Assembly (NCBI GenBank): GCA_018644725.1
Contig: JABGPZ010000062.1
Coordinates: forward strand, 1 to 44,607
Length of the DNA stretch: 44,607 bases
Origin: Phycisphaerales bacterium
GTDB lineage: Bacteria > Planctomycetota > Phycisphaerae > SM23-33
Reading direction: 5' to 3'
Within the stretch, counting starts at the first letter, position 1. Every line of letters begins with the position of its first letter. Made by a program: the position numbers and the translations under genes. Below the pieces are notes generated by a model. It searched no databases. It was not told where the DNA came from and saw nothing but the letters and a program-made list of their open reading frames with translations. Positions 32,788 to 41,664 of this stretch are shown here, piece by piece.

Positions 32788-33411
32788 TTACGCCTCCTGC
32801 TTGCAAAGCTGTTTCATCGCATCGGAGGTGACGATCATCTTTTGACGCGTCGCCACATCGTAGGCGTTCAGTTCTTCAGTGATGCGAACCGTCAGGTCCT
32901 GCAGGTTGCGGCTGGAGAGGTAGACGTTGGAGTCGCGCTCAGCCAGGGCCAGCAGGCAGCTGCGGTTGATACCCAGGTTCGTGAGAACCCCGGCCATCGC
33001 CTTAGTTTTGGGTTCGGTGCAGGCAAGGCCTTCGAGAACCAACAGGTCGCCACCGAGAAGCTTTGCGAGGATCGCGCTGCGAACAGCGGCCTGGCGCATC
33101 TTCTGGGGCAGCTTCTTGCGAAAATCGCGAGGCTGCTTGGCGAAGGTGTGTCCACCACCGACCAGACCTGGGGAGCGGCGGCTGCCGCGACGGGCGTTGC
33201 CCGTGCCCTTCTGGCGGTACATCTTCTTGGTGGAGTAAGCCTTCTCGGAGCGGCTTTTGGTTTTGGCCGATCCTTGACGTGTGTTGGCGTGGTAGGTCAC
33301 CACGGCCTGCTTAACCAGGTCGCAATTGACTTCCGTGCCGAAGAGGGACTCTTCGACCTGAAGCGTATCGACCTGCTTACCGTCTGTATTGTATACGGGG
33401 ACTTCAATCAT
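32788..33411 (-). CDS. rplD: 50S ribosomal protein L4
   Basis: A 207-residue L4. The loop GTGNARRGSRRSPGLVGGGHTF protrudes into the exit tunnel in the family, and DFRKKLPQKMRQAAVRSAIL follows. In E. coli L4 represses the S10 operon; here only a small hairpin is seen in the leader. Confidence 0.97.
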   Translation of the reverse strand: MIEVPVYNTDGKQVDTLQVEESLFGTEVNCDLVKQAVVTYHANTRQGSAKTKSRSEKAYSTKKMYRQKGTGNARRGSRRSPGLVGGGHTFAKQPRDFRKKLPQKMRQAAVRSAILAKLLGGDLLVLEGLACTEPKTKAMAGVLTNLGINRSCLLALAERDSNVYLSSRNLQDLTVRITEELNAYDVATRQKMIVTSDAMKQLCKQEA

Positions 33412-33421
33412 GATGCTATCC

Positions 33422-34081
33422 TTAGGCCTTCGCTTTCGCGGTCTTCGATGTACGAATCACGACATAGCCACCGTTGGGGCCCGGAACCGGACCCTTAATC
33501 AGCAACAGGCCGTTTTCGCTGTCAATTCGAATCAACGCGTGGTTGCGGCTGGTGCACGTCTCGTGGCCCATATGGCCGGACATGCGCTTACCTTTTTTGA
33601 GGGTCGGACCGGTACCGAGGTTCGTGCCGTGCCCGTTGATCGAACCACCGGTGCGGTGCTTACGCTGCACACCGTGGCCGTCGCCGAGACCGCCGAAGTT
33701 GTGACGTTTCATCACACCGGCGAAGCCTTTACCCTTGGACGTGCCGACAACGTCAACGTATTTGATGCCATCAAAGACATTCACGTCGAGTGTCGCGCCC
33801 AATTCCGTGCCATCGGGGAACTCTTCTGCGCGAATTTCGCGGACGAACTTCGCAGGAGTGGCCGAGGCCTTCTTCGCATGACCGATCTCAGGCTTGGTCG
33901 AGCGTTGCAATTTCTTTTCGCCGAAACCGAGCTGCACCGAAGTGTAGCCGTCCGTTTCGTCGGTCTTGACTTGAAGCACGGTGCACGGACCCGCCTGGAC
34001 AACTGTCACGGGGGACAGTATGCCGGCTTCGTCGTAGACTTGCGTCATGCCAATTTTTTTACCCAGTAGTGCGGGAAACAT
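33422..34081 (-). CDS. rplC: 50S ribosomal protein L3
   Basis: A 219-residue L3. It opens LLGKKIGMTQVYDEAGILSP and has TSKGKGFAGVMKRHNFGGLGDGHG and GKRMSGHMGHE. The second domain is complete. It follows rpsJ. Confidence 0.97.
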   Translation of the reverse strand: MFPALLGKKIGMTQVYDEAGILSPVTVVQAGPCTVLQVKTDETDGYTSVQLGFGEKKLQRSTKPEIGHAKKASATPAKFVREIRAEEFPDGTELGATLDVNVFDGIKYVDVVGTSKGKGFAGVMKRHNFGGLGDGHGVQRKHRTGGSINGHGTNLGTGPTLKKGKRMSGHMGHETCTSRNHALIRIDSENGLLLIKGPVPGPNGGYVVIRTSKTAKAKA

Positions 34082-34115
34082 GTTCTAAGCTCCTTAGCTA
34101 TCAGCGGACCAGGGA

Positions 34116-34424
34116 CTAGGCCTTGATCTTGATGAAGACGCCAGCGGGGACAACGAGGCGGTTGAGCGCCTCGACCGTGCGGACAGTCGGTTCGTAGATG
34201 TCGATAATCCGCTTGTGCGTCCGCATTTCGAACTGCTCACGTGACTTCTTGTTCACGTGCGGGCTCCGAAGAACCGTATAGCGTTCGATACGCGTGGGCA
34301 GCGGAATTGGACCACAGACCCGAGCACCGGTGCGGCCAGATTGTTCAACGATTTCTTTCGCTGAAAGATCCAGAGCGCGGTGGTCGTAGGCCTCCATTCG
34401 AATTCGAATTTTGTCTTGTACCAT
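34116..34424 (-). CDS. rpsJ: 30S ribosomal protein S10
   Basis: A 102-residue S10, also the NusE antitermination factor in other bacteria. [23 protein letters not shown] and [25 protein letters not shown] are hallmarks. The ATG at 34424 has AGGAA upstream; longer frames add non-family residues. It is the first gene of the S10-spc block, with tuf absent upstream. Confidence 0.98.
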   Translation of the reverse strand: MVQDKIRIRMEAYDHRALDLSAKEIVEQSGRTGARVCGPIPLPTRIERYTVLRSPHVNKKSREQFEMRTHKRIIDIYEPTVRTVEALNRLVVPAGVFIKIKA

Positions 34425-34474
34425 TGTGGGTTCCTGATTCGTACCAGTGTGTGTTTTGTTCCGTGAGGATACAG

Positions 34475-34491
34475 CCCGTCTCGTGAACGGG
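34475..34491 (-). promoter_or_regulatory. Hairpin at the 5' end of the rpsJ leader
   Basis: CCCGT pairs with ACGGG across a 7-nt loop, right after the predicted start point near 34492. This is a small structure with unknown role. Confidence 0.4.
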
Positions 34492-34498
34492 TCGTAGC

Positions 34499-34526
34499 AA
34501 GATACTGATTTAGCCGCCAAAGTCAA
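34499..34526 (-). promoter_or_regulatory. Promoter of the S10-spc operon
   Basis: Minus strand TTGACT (34526-34521), 16-nt spacer, TATCTT (34504-34499). The leader to rpsJ is about 68 nt. The stretch 34530-34643 toward fusA is T-rich on the plus strand, without an obvious fusA terminator. Confidence 0.55.
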
Positions 34527-34643
34527 CGGAAATTCAGCCTTTTTTTCGTTTTTTATCAGCGCGGTTCATTTAACCCCCTATTCAGGGCTTTTCCGCGCGT
34601 TTCGCTCTTCATTTTTCTGCTCTTTTTTTGCGCTGTTTCGCGC

Positions 34644-36719
34644 TTATCCGAACTGCAAAATCGTGTCGGCAACTTGCTTCGGTGCAACTTGGAAGCCCTT
34701 GGGTTCCATCGACCCGCTCGCGCGGCCTTGGCTCAGCGAGCGAAGTGTCGTCGTATAACCGAACAATTCGCCCAGAGGAACGTCGGCGGTGAGCACCGTT
34801 TGCTTGCCGCGAAGCTCCTGGTTTCGGATGATCGCACGCTTGCCAGCGAGGTCACCAGCGACGCTTCCGAGGTACTCATCCGGCGTCGCAACCGACAGCA
34901 ACATCATCGGCTCAAGGAAGACCGGACTCGCCGCTTCGATGGCCTGGCTGACGGCAATTACCGTCGCCTGCTGGAAGGCAATATCGCTCGAATTTTCGTC
35001 AGATTCTGCGTCGAGAAGCGTAATTTTCACGTTCAGCATCCCGTAGCCCGCTTGCGGACCGGAACTCACCGCATCGTGTGCGCCTTCGGCGATGGCCGCG
35101 CGCAGCGATTTGTGGAAATCCCGGTCTTCATAGGCGTCGACATAGCAAATCGTGTCCTCACCCTCTTCTGGGGTGTATGGCTCGACTCGCAACCGCACGG
35201 TCGCGGAGTGAATCTTCCCGCCCAGGTCACGGTGAAGCACTTCGCGCTTCTCAACCGCTTTCTGGATCGTCTCTTTATAGGCGACGCGCGGCTTGCCGAC
35301 GCGTACTTCTAATTTTAAATCGCGAACGAGCCTGTTTTTGATGATTTCGAGGTGCAATTCGCCCATGCCGGAGATCACGGTTTGACCCGTTTCCGCGTCG
35401 GCCGAATAGTGGAAGCTCGGATCTTCGCGCTGGAGGGTCTCCAGAGCGTCAACCAGGTCCTGCTTGTCGGCGTTGGTGCGCGGCTCGATCGACATGGTGA
35501 TCACAGGCTCGGGCACGTCAAGGCGCTCGAGGATCACAGGATTCTTGGGGTCGCATAAGGTATCACCAGTCCACGCTTTACGTAGTCCAATGATCGCGAC
35601 AATATCGCCCGCGACGCACTCGTCAATCTGTGTGCGCTGCTTGGCGTGCATCAGCACCAGTCGGCTGATGTTCTCCTTCTTGCCCTGGGTGCTGTTGAGC
35701 ACGCGTGTGCCGCTCTTGAGCGTGCCGCTGTAGACGCGGACAAAGCTCAGGTCGCCGTGGCTGTCGGAGATAATTTTGAACACGAGCGCGCTGAACGGCT
35801 CGGTGGGGTCGGGGTGGCGCTCGATTTCTTTGGAGTCTGCTTCCATTGTCTCGTGGCCGACAATCGCCGGAACATCAAGCGGACAAGGGAGATACGACAG
35901 AATCGCGTCGAGCAGCGGCTGGATGCCGATGTGCTTGAGTGCGCTGCCGCAGAACACCGGGTGAATCTCGCCTGCGAGCGTTCCTTTGCGGACCGCGTCG
36001 CGAACTTCGGCGTTGGAAATGTCTTCCTCGCCGAGATATTTTTCCATCAGGTCGTCATCACATTCGACGGCCCGTTCAATCAGCTCCGCCCGAAGCAATT
36101 CGACGTCGTCGGAATACTCGGCCGGGACCTCTTCGACGCGCAACGTGGTCGCCACGCCATCGGGGTCATAAAAATAGGCCTTCCGATCCAACAGATCGAT
36201 CTGGCCTACGAATGTATCACTAGCTCCCATAGGGATTTGCATTTTAAGTGGCTTACCGCCGAGGCGCTTCTCAATTTCGCCCACGACGCGGTCAAAATCG
36301 GCGCCAATGCGGTCCATTTTGTTCACGAAGCAGATGCGCGGAACGCCGTAATGGTCGGCCTGATGCCACACCGTTTCCGACTGCGCTTCCACGCCGCCGC
36401 TGCCACAGAATACCGCCACCGCGCCGTCCAAAACGCGCAAACTGCGCTCGACTTCAATGGTGAAATCGACGTGCCCGGGGGTGTCAATCAGGTTGATCGG
36501 ATGGCCGTCCCACTCCAACGACGTCGCCGCCGAGGTGATGGTGATCCCACGCTGCTGCTCTTCGACGAGATAATCCATGACAGCCGTGCCGTCGTGGACT
36601 TCGCCGATCTTGTACGTCCGCCCGGCGAAAAAGAGAATTCGCTCGGTGACGGTCGTCTTACCCGCATCAATGTGTGCCATGATGCCGATATTGCGCAACT
36701 TGTTTAGGTCTTTGGCCAT
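34644..36719 (-). CDS. fusA: Elongation factor G
   Basis: A 691-residue EF-G, the translocase GTPase of elongation. The G motifs are AHIDAGKTT (G1), DTPGHVDF (G3) and NKMDRIG (G4). The C-terminal domains IV and V follow and the length is standard. The start at 36719 ([16 protein letters not shown]) matches the family; an upstream ATG at 36767 would add 16 residues and no clear ribosome-binding site fits either. rpsL, rpsG and tuf, its usual str-operon partners, are not here. Confidence 0.97.
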   Translation of the reverse strand: MAKDLNKLRNIGIMAHIDAGKTTVTERILFFAGRTYKIGEVHDGTAVMDYLVEEQQRGITITSAATSLEWDGHPINLIDTPGHVDFTIEVERSLRVLDGAVAVFCGSGGVEAQSETVWHQADHYGVPRICFVNKMDRIGADFDRVVGEIEKRLGGKPLKMQIPMGASDTFVGQIDLLDRKAYFYDPDGVATTLRVEEVPAEYSDDVELLRAELIERAVECDDDLMEKYLGEEDISNAEVRDAVRKGTLAGEIHPVFCGSALKHIGIQPLLDAILSYLPCPLDVPAIVGHETMEADSKEIERHPDPTEPFSALVFKIISDSHGDLSFVRVYSGTLKSGTRVLNSTQGKKENISRLVLMHAKQRTQIDECVAGDIVAIIGLRKAWTGDTLCDPKNPVILERLDVPEPVITMSIEPRTNADKQDLVDALETLQREDPSFHYSADAETGQTVISGMGELHLEIIKNRLVRDLKLEVRVGKPRVAYKETIQKAVEKREVLHRDLGGKIHSATVRLRVEPYTPEEGEDTICYVDAYEDRDFHKSLRAAIAEGAHDAVSSGPQAGYGMLNVKITLLDAESDENSSDIAFQQATVIAVSQAIEAASPVFLEPMMLLSVATPDEYLGSVAGDLAGKRAIIRNQELRGKQTVLTADVPLGELFGYTTTLRSLSQGRASGSMEPKGFQVAPKQVADTILQFG

Positions 36720-37080
36720 TGTGTGGTCATGGCTGAGAACGTCTGTATCGTGGGACAAACCCATCATACAATCTCAGCGCATAGTGCTCGTAACTCTCGA
36801 TAATTGGTCCCGTTACAACAGATATGCGACACAAATCCACACGGATTTTGCGGGATCGAGACGAAGTAAGCTGCTCGGTGAGAGCGGCCCGGTCGTCTTA
36901 TCTCGCGTCGCCTGATGCAACCTTCTGCGAGTCCTGCCATGCCCGGCCTGGCCGAGTTATACAGCAGGATCTCCTCACTGGTTTCCTGTTTTCTAAGAAT
37001 AGTCTGCGAAAACGGGACCTCATGAGGGATTCAACTAACCGTCTGGATAAATGGAAGTTCATCCGTAGGTAAGGAGCGGA

Positions 37081-37108
37081 ATTATACCAGAATCCGCCGC
37101 CCCCGCAA
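37081..37108 (-). promoter_or_regulatory. Candidate fusA promoter with a long leader
   Basis: Minus strand TTGCGG (37108-37103), 16-nt spacer, perfect TATAAT (37086-37081). The start point near 37075 would give fusA a leader of about 355 nt. Confidence 0.5.
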
Positions 37109-37137
37109 GGGCAATCTGTCAATAATAGCCAAAATTA

Positions 37138-37168
37138 TACGAAATTTTCCTGAATTTTACGAAATTTT
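37138..37168. repeat. Direct repeat TACGAAATTTT, 20-bp period
   Basis: TACGAAATTTT occurs at 37138-37148 and 37158-37168, within an AT-rich tract just upstream of the candidate fusA promoter. The period is about two helical turns, which would suit a bound regulator, but none is known. Confidence 0.5.
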
Positions 37169-37342
37169 GTAAAAATCCAAATATAATCACACTTTTCTCA
37201 ACAGGGGGCCAATATGCCCCAACCCCCTGCCAGCAATACCCAGGTATGAATCGGCGGACACATAGATCTTTTCTCGGGAATGTCTTGACATCTCCTCTCG
37301 GTTTGAGGACCATAAATTTTCCTCTATCCCACTGGAGAACCT

Positions 37343-38605
37343 ATGTCCCGACGAATTGCATCCATCCTGTGCGTCCTCTTCGCATATGCCTCTATGGTAT
37401 GGGCGGTTGGCATTGCCAAGTCCAACCTCCAACCCGAATGGGTCTGCGGCCAAGGCACGCACGGCGGCGACCACGTCATCGAAGGACTCCAAACTCGCGA
37501 TGGAGGTTATATCGCCGTTGGGATCACCGCCAAAACCGAGCGCTCTCGCGGAGACCTGCTGGTGGTCAAAACCGATGCAAAAGGCAAGTTGCAATGGAAG
37601 CGCATCATCGGCCAGCCCAAGACCCAGGAAGAAGGCCGCTGCATTCTGGAGGTCGCCGATGGGTACATCCTCGGGGGCGCACTCTCGGCCAAGCGCTCTT
37701 CCCAGCCGGGCCTGGTCAAACTCGACCAGAACGGAAAAACCGTCTGGACGAAATCCTATCCCGCCAAACGCTATGGTGCAATCCGCGGAATCGACCTCAC
37801 CCCCGACGGCGGCATCATCGCAACGGGCTTCACGAACAACCAATCCCGCGAGGTCGGGTTCATCGCAGAGGAAGCCAAAGGCCTGCTACTGAAAACCGAC
37901 GCGGCGGGAACGTTGCTCTGGAAATGCGAGCTCCCCGTATCCCAAGGCGCAAAGGTTCACACCGTCGGCAAAACGGGATTCGCCATCTGCACGACGATCT
38001 GGGCCGAAACCAAGGGTACCGAGCATCAGGATGCCTGCCTGCTGAAAACCGATGCCGCGGGAAAGGTCCTCTGGAACAAGACCTATGGCCACACGGGCAA
38101 CGACCAATGTTTCGATTTCGACCCGACGCCCGACGGCGGATTCATCCTCGCCGGCCATACCACCTCCCACTCCGCTGGCTGGGATGCCTGGCTGGTCCGC
38201 GTCGACAAGGCGGGCACCATGCTCTGGGAAAAAACCTTCGGCGAGCCCATCGGCGGGGATCCCAAATGGACGTACGATGAGTGCTACTGTGTCAAGGTGC
38301 TCCCCGATGGCGGATTCGCCCTGGCGTGCGGGAGCGGAATTGAACCCACCGGAAAACGCCTCAAACCCGACCCGCGCAATACTTGGGGCGCGTGGGTTCT
38401 CCGCACCGACCCCGCCGGAAAACTCCTGTGGCACTACTTCTACCACAAACCCAAGCAAGGCCACAATGCGGCCGAATGGCTCACGCCCTGCCGCGACGGC
38501 GGCCTGCTCCTCTTCCTCGATTCGGATACCGAAGGCACCCCGCGCGAAGGCAATGTCGGCATGATCAAGCTCCCCGCCCTGCCCCCTCGCCTCCCGAAGA
38601 AATGA
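37343..38605 (+). CDS. Secreted repeat (beta-propeller-like) protein
   Basis: A 420-residue exported protein with a signal peptide ending near SMVWA (about residue 21). About seven repeats follow the pattern DGGYIAVGxT...DLLVVKTDAKGKLQWKRIIG, with core pieces DGGFILAGHTT, WLVRVDKAGTMLWEKTFG and DGGFALACGS. This matches the quinoprotein-like/WD-like propeller repeats of many surface proteins. No enzymatic motif is visible. GGAGAAC precedes the ATG by 5 nt. It is convergent with the sulfatase gene and has no clear terminator in the 48-nt gap. Confidence 0.75.
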   Translation: MSRRIASILCVLFAYASMVWAVGIAKSNLQPEWVCGQGTHGGDHVIEGLQTRDGGYIAVGITAKTERSRGDLLVVKTDAKGKLQWKRIIGQPKTQEEGRCILEVADGYILGGALSAKRSSQPGLVKLDQNGKTVWTKSYPAKRYGAIRGIDLTPDGGIIATGFTNNQSREVGFIAEEAKGLLLKTDAAGTLLWKCELPVSQGAKVHTVGKTGFAICTTIWAETKGTEHQDACLLKTDAAGKVLWNKTYGHTGNDQCFDFDPTPDGGFILAGHTTSHSAGWDAWLVRVDKAGTMLWEKTFGEPIGGDPKWTYDECYCVKVLPDGGFALACGSGIEPTGKRLKPDPRNTWGAWVLRTDPAGKLLWHYFYHKPKQGHNAAEWLTPCRDGGLLLFLDSDTEGTPREGNVGMIKLPALPPRLPKK

Positions 38606-38653
38606 TGAAACAGGCTATAGGTCCAAGGACACTTCGCAAAGCACCCACGCGGC

Positions 38654-40180
38654 CTATTTCGATTTCGGTTTGGCGGCTTTGGGGCCTGCGTGGAGTTGTT
38701 TGAGGAGGGTTTTGAGAAGCGGTTCGTGCTTCTTCAATTTCGCAAGGTTCACGCCGCCAGGCACCTCGGCCTGGTAGTCGTACAGTTCATAACGCAACTT
38801 TGAGGGCAGCTGAGTCTTGGACCCCTTGGGCGCAGCCTTGGCATACTCCGTGAGACGATAGCGGGCGGTCCGCATACTCTTGGCACCTGCCCAAACCGAA
38901 AACGCGGCAGTCTTCCACTCCCGGGTGGGATCTTTCAGAAGCGGGACCATGCTGGTGCCCTCGACGTGGGCGGGAATCGCCAAACCGCTCATCTCGCACA
39001 CAGTCGGATAGATGTCCACCAGCTCGGTCAGGCCTTCGCTCTTGGCGGAGGCAAACACGCCCGGCGCAGCCACGATCATCGGCACCTGGAGCGATTCTTC
39101 ATAGCAGGTCACCTTCGCCCAAAGCTTGTACTCGCCGAGATGCCAACCGTGATCGCCACAGAGAACGATGGTCGTATTCTCGGCCATCCCCAAGGTCTCC
39201 AGCTCGTCGAGAACGCGCTTGATCTGGGCATCGACAAAACTGACGCTGGCGCGGTAGGCGTGAATGAGTTCGCGCTGTTTCGCATCAGACAACACCGGAT
39301 AACTCTTGGCGGTCTGATTGCTGCGAAGATTGGCGCCATTGACTTCAGCATCACCGTAATGGCGCATGTCGCACCATGTACTGCGGCCAATGGCGTGAAG
39401 GGGGAACGACTGCTTGTCGCTGATTTTAATTGTATCGCGGTCGTAGAGGTCCCAATATTTTTTCGGTGCAGCCCAGGGCAGATGCGGGCGATAGAATCCC
39501 GCCGCGAGAAACAGCGGTTTGCCCGATTTAGCGTGAGCCTTGAGTTCGGCAATGGCCAGGTCGGCAATCTGTCCATCGGGATAGGCACTGTCCGGCGCGT
39601 CCACGCATTCGGTCAAATCGCGGGCCTTCTTATTGCCAGCCTTGACGGCCTTCTTGTTTTTCTCCAGTTGATATCCCGAGCACCAACCGTCGTGCAGGTC
39701 CTCCTCCGCGAAGGTCTCGGTGTAGCGCTTGGTCCACGATTTCGGGTCGTCGCTGTTGGTGTGGTAGACCTTTCCGATGGAAATCGCGTCATAGCCGTTG
39801 GCCTTGAAGTGTCCCGGCAGAGACGGCAGACCCTTGGGCAACAATTGCCGCAGAAGTCCCTCCCGCTTTATTGGATATTTCCCGCTGAGAGTACTCACGC
39901 GCGAGGGCATGCACTGGGGGAATTGGCAATAGGCCTTGTTGAGAACCACACCCATTTCCGCGAGCTTGTCGATGCCCGGACTGACGATGTCACTCTTTCC
40001 ATAACAGTTCAACTCTGGCCGCAGGTCATCTACATAAAGAAAAAGAACATTGCGCTTGGGCTTGGGTTTGGTTTCGGCCGCTTGGGCAAATGCGGCAGGT
40101 GTACTACAGGCCGCGAGAGCAATCCCGCAGGACCGCAGGAGAGTTCGACGGGTGATGGAGGCTTGGGCGCGATTGGTCAT
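38654..40180 (-). CDS. Tat-exported sulfatase, iduronate-2-sulfatase type
   Basis: A 508-residue sulfatase. The twin-arginine signal SITRRTLLRSCGIALAACS points to export in folded form. The formylglycine motif is C90-M-P-S-R with LSG, so Cys90 would be converted. Asp51 and Asp52 and the later CGDHGWHLGEYKLWAK supply metal and sulfate ligands. The pattern fits iduronate-2-sulfatase-like enzymes, which are abundant in planctomycetes and cleave sulfated polysaccharides. AAAGGA lies 8 nt before the ATG. No sulfatase-maturation gene is adjacent. The substrate is unknown. Confidence 0.92.
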   Translation of the reverse strand: MTNRAQASITRRTLLRSCGIALAACSTPAAFAQAAETKPKPKRNVLFLYVDDLRPELNCYGKSDIVSPGIDKLAEMGVVLNKAYCQFPQCMPSRVSTLSGKYPIKREGLLRQLLPKGLPSLPGHFKANGYDAISIGKVYHTNSDDPKSWTKRYTETFAEEDLHDGWCSGYQLEKNKKAVKAGNKKARDLTECVDAPDSAYPDGQIADLAIAELKAHAKSGKPLFLAAGFYRPHLPWAAPKKYWDLYDRDTIKISDKQSFPLHAIGRSTWCDMRHYGDAEVNGANLRSNQTAKSYPVLSDAKQRELIHAYRASVSFVDAQIKRVLDELETLGMAENTTIVLCGDHGWHLGEYKLWAKVTCYEESLQVPMIVAAPGVFASAKSEGLTELVDIYPTVCEMSGLAIPAHVEGTSMVPLLKDPTREWKTAAFSVWAGAKSMRTARYRLTEYAKAAPKGSKTQLPSKLRYELYDYQAEVPGGVNLAKLKKHEPLLKTLLKQLHAGPKAAKPKSK

Positions 40181-40338
40181 GAACGGGTCCTTTCTGTGGA
40201 CTCAGAATTGTGGACACGGAGTATACCTAGTTCAACGGTCCAAGACGACCATTATTTCTCGCTGAACAATATTACACAGGCCGTATTCTTTGTGTTTTTC
40301 TCTGTCATGTCATTTCTTTCCTGTGTCATGTCATTTGT

Positions 40339-40380
40339 TTTCTGTGTCATCCTGAGCGAAGCCGAAGGATGACACAGAAA
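40339..40380. repeat. 15-bp perfect inverted repeat
   Basis: TTTCTGTGTCATCCT (40339-40353) and AGGATGACACAGAAA (40366-40380) flank a 12-nt loop GAGCGAAGCCGA. The central part resembles the dispersed CCTGAGCGAAG...GAAGG repeat found in many bacterial genomes. Confidence 0.75.
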
Positions 40381-40394
40381 AATAATGAAACACT

Positions 40395-40500
40395 AAATGG
40401 GCACGGCATGCCGCGCCCCTACGAAAAAGGACACAAAAGAAAGAGACAAATGGGCGAAAGTTTTTTCGCCCCTACGAAATAGGACACAGGAAATAGAGAA
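40395..40500. repeat. Two tandem REP-like units, about 53 bp each
   Basis: Both units begin AAATGGGC and contain GCCCCTACGAAA-AGGACACA. They differ in the hairpin: GGGCACGGCATGCCGCGCCC in the first, GGGCGAAAG-TTTTTTCGCCC in the second. The period is about 53 bp. Confidence 0.7.
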
Positions 40501-40502
40501 AC

Positions 40503-40530
40503 AAAAAAAGGACAGGCACGAAGCCTGTCC
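40503..40530 (-). terminator. Intrinsic terminator of accD
   Basis: On the minus strand GGACAGGC with GCCTGTCC (40530-40510), 5-nt loop, is followed by seven T (40509-40503). It lies about 70 nt beyond the accD stop. Confidence 0.88.
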
Positions 40531-40600
40531 TGTGATGTTGGTTGTATTCATGGCTGTCTCACTCGCTACGCTCGCGATGCAGGCCATGGCATCCGGCGGG

Positions 40601-41473
40601 TTACGCGGGCATGGTGAAGTCGATAAGTTTGGCGAGTTCGCTGCGGAGTTCGTGGCGGTGGACGATGAGGTCGACGAAGCCTTTGGTCTGGAGGAACTCG
40701 GCGCGCTGGAAGCCTTCGGGCAGCTCGGCCTTGATGGTATTAGCGATCACGCGCGGGCCGGCAAAGCCGATGAGCGCCTTGGGCTCGGCGATGATCACGT
40801 CGCCCAGCATGGCGAAACTCGCGGTGGTTCCGCCGGTGGTCGGGTCGGTCAGCAGCGCGACATAGAGTCCGCCGGCGCGGTCATATCGTGCGAGCGCGGC
40901 CGAGGTCTTCGCCATCTGCATCAGGCTGAGTGCGCCTTCGTGCATGCGCGCGCCGCCCGAGATGCACACCACGATCAGCGGCAGCATTTCGTCGGTGGCG
41001 AGCTCGACGGTCCGTGCGAGTTTTTCGCCGAGGACGCTGCCCATCGATCCCATCAAAAAGTCGCCCGCCATTGCAGCCAGCGCGACGCGGCGGCCCTTGA
41101 TGTAGGCGCGGCCACAAATCAACGCTTCGGTGTTGCCGGTCTTTTTCTGCTCGGCGGCGAGACGGTCGGAATACTTCTTGCCCTGCCAGTGAAAATTGAG
41201 CGGGTCGGAGGGTTGGATCTCGGTAAAGAGTTCTTCAAAGGTCCCCTCGTCGACGAGTTGGGCGACGCGCTGGCGGCCCGTGGTACGGAAATGCTGCTGG
41301 CACTTGGGACAGACTTCGTCATTGTCGGCGACGACTTTGCGGTAGAGCATTTCGTCGCAGCTGGGGCACTTCATCCACAGCCCGTTGGGCATGTCCTTCT
41401 TGCGGCCATTGTTGGTCGGGCCGGACAGGGCACTTGCATCGTAGGGGCCGTCGGGAGTTTGGGTCTCTGCCAT
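40601..41473 (-). CDS. accD: Acetyl-CoA carboxylase carboxyltransferase subunit beta
   Basis: A 290-residue AccD that, with AccA, transfers CO2 from biotin to acetyl-CoA in fatty-acid synthesis. The zinc finger has Cys36, Cys39, Cys55 and Cys58 (CPSC, CPKC). The carboxyltransferase core includes ISGGARMHEGALSLMQMAK and PTTGGTTASFAMLGD. The start at 41473 has AAAGGAG just upstream, and the 47 residues before it are not family-like. accA is not adjacent. It is followed by a clear terminator. Confidence 0.96.
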   Translation of the reverse strand: MAETQTPDGPYDASALSGPTNNGRKKDMPNGLWMKCPSCDEMLYRKVVADNDEVCPKCQQHFRTTGRQRVAQLVDEGTFEELFTEIQPSDPLNFHWQGKKYSDRLAAEQKKTGNTEALICGRAYIKGRRVALAAMAGDFLMGSMGSVLGEKLARTVELATDEMLPLIVVCISGGARMHEGALSLMQMAKTSAALARYDRAGGLYVALLTDPTTGGTTASFAMLGDVIIAEPKALIGFAGPRVIANTIKAELPEGFQRAEFLQTKGFVDLIVHRHELRSELAKLIDFTMPA

Positions 41474-41560
41474 GGGATCTCCTTTGGACAGGCGAAGCCG
41501 ATTGTGGGCCGCGCGCGCCATCGCCAGTTGGGGCGGGGTGAGGGGTTCCGAGTCGATACC

Positions 41561-41588
41561 ATTATACTCTCCCACCGCGGCATTGCAA
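41561..41588 (-). promoter_or_regulatory. accD promoter
   Basis: Minus strand TTGCAA (41588-41583), 16-nt spacer, perfect TATAAT (41566-41561). The leader is about 80 nt. Confidence 0.7.
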
Positions 41589-41612
41589 GCCGATGTCCCG
41601 CCCGCCGCCGAC

Positions 41613-41642
41613 AAAAAAACCGCCAGAGTCTCCTCCGGCGGT
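41613..41642 (-). terminator. Intrinsic terminator of the GspK-like gene
   Basis: On the minus strand a 10-bp stem ACCGCCGGAG with CTCTGGCGGT (one G-T pair), 4-nt loop, is followed by seven T (41619-41613). It lies just past the stop codon. Confidence 0.9.
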
Positions 41643-41664
41643 AAAACGTCGAGTTGACGTGTTC

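Larger units (their letters stand above)
36720..37342. other. Gene-free fusA leader and divergent promoter region
   Basis: No coding region was recognised. On the minus strand a hairpin joins CGAGA-GACGA with TCGTCTCG around an inner stem-loop (36857-36905), and AAATCC/GGATTT forms another (36832-36847). An AT-rich tract lies at 37120-37200. On the plus strand CAGGGGG/CCCCCTG forms a hairpin at 37202-37229. TTGACA (37285-37290) may be the -35 box of the plus-strand gene at 37343, but its -10 is unclear. Confidence 0.6.
40181..40600. other. Intergenic stretch with palindromic repeats, no gene
   Basis: No coding region is evident. A good -10-like TATACT (40225-40220, minus) may serve the sulfatase. 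Dispersed-type repeats follow at 40339-40500, and the accD terminator at 40503-40530. 40531-40600 shows nothing more. Confidence 0.7.

Noticed and set aside
36763-36768. TATGAT as a -10 box close to fusA
   Set aside because: No acceptable -35 hexamer lies 16-18 nt upstream and there is no extended -10 TGN.
36898-37122. 74-codon minus-strand ORF upstream of fusA
   Set aside because: No family features or ribosome-binding site, and it lies in a structured leader.
40395-40500. CRISPR-like array
   Set aside because: There are only two units, with diverged hairpin cores and no unique spacers between constant repeats.
41474-41614. Longer accD start adding 47 residues
   Set aside because: The added residues are not family-like, cover the promoter, and AAAGGAG fixes the start at 41473.
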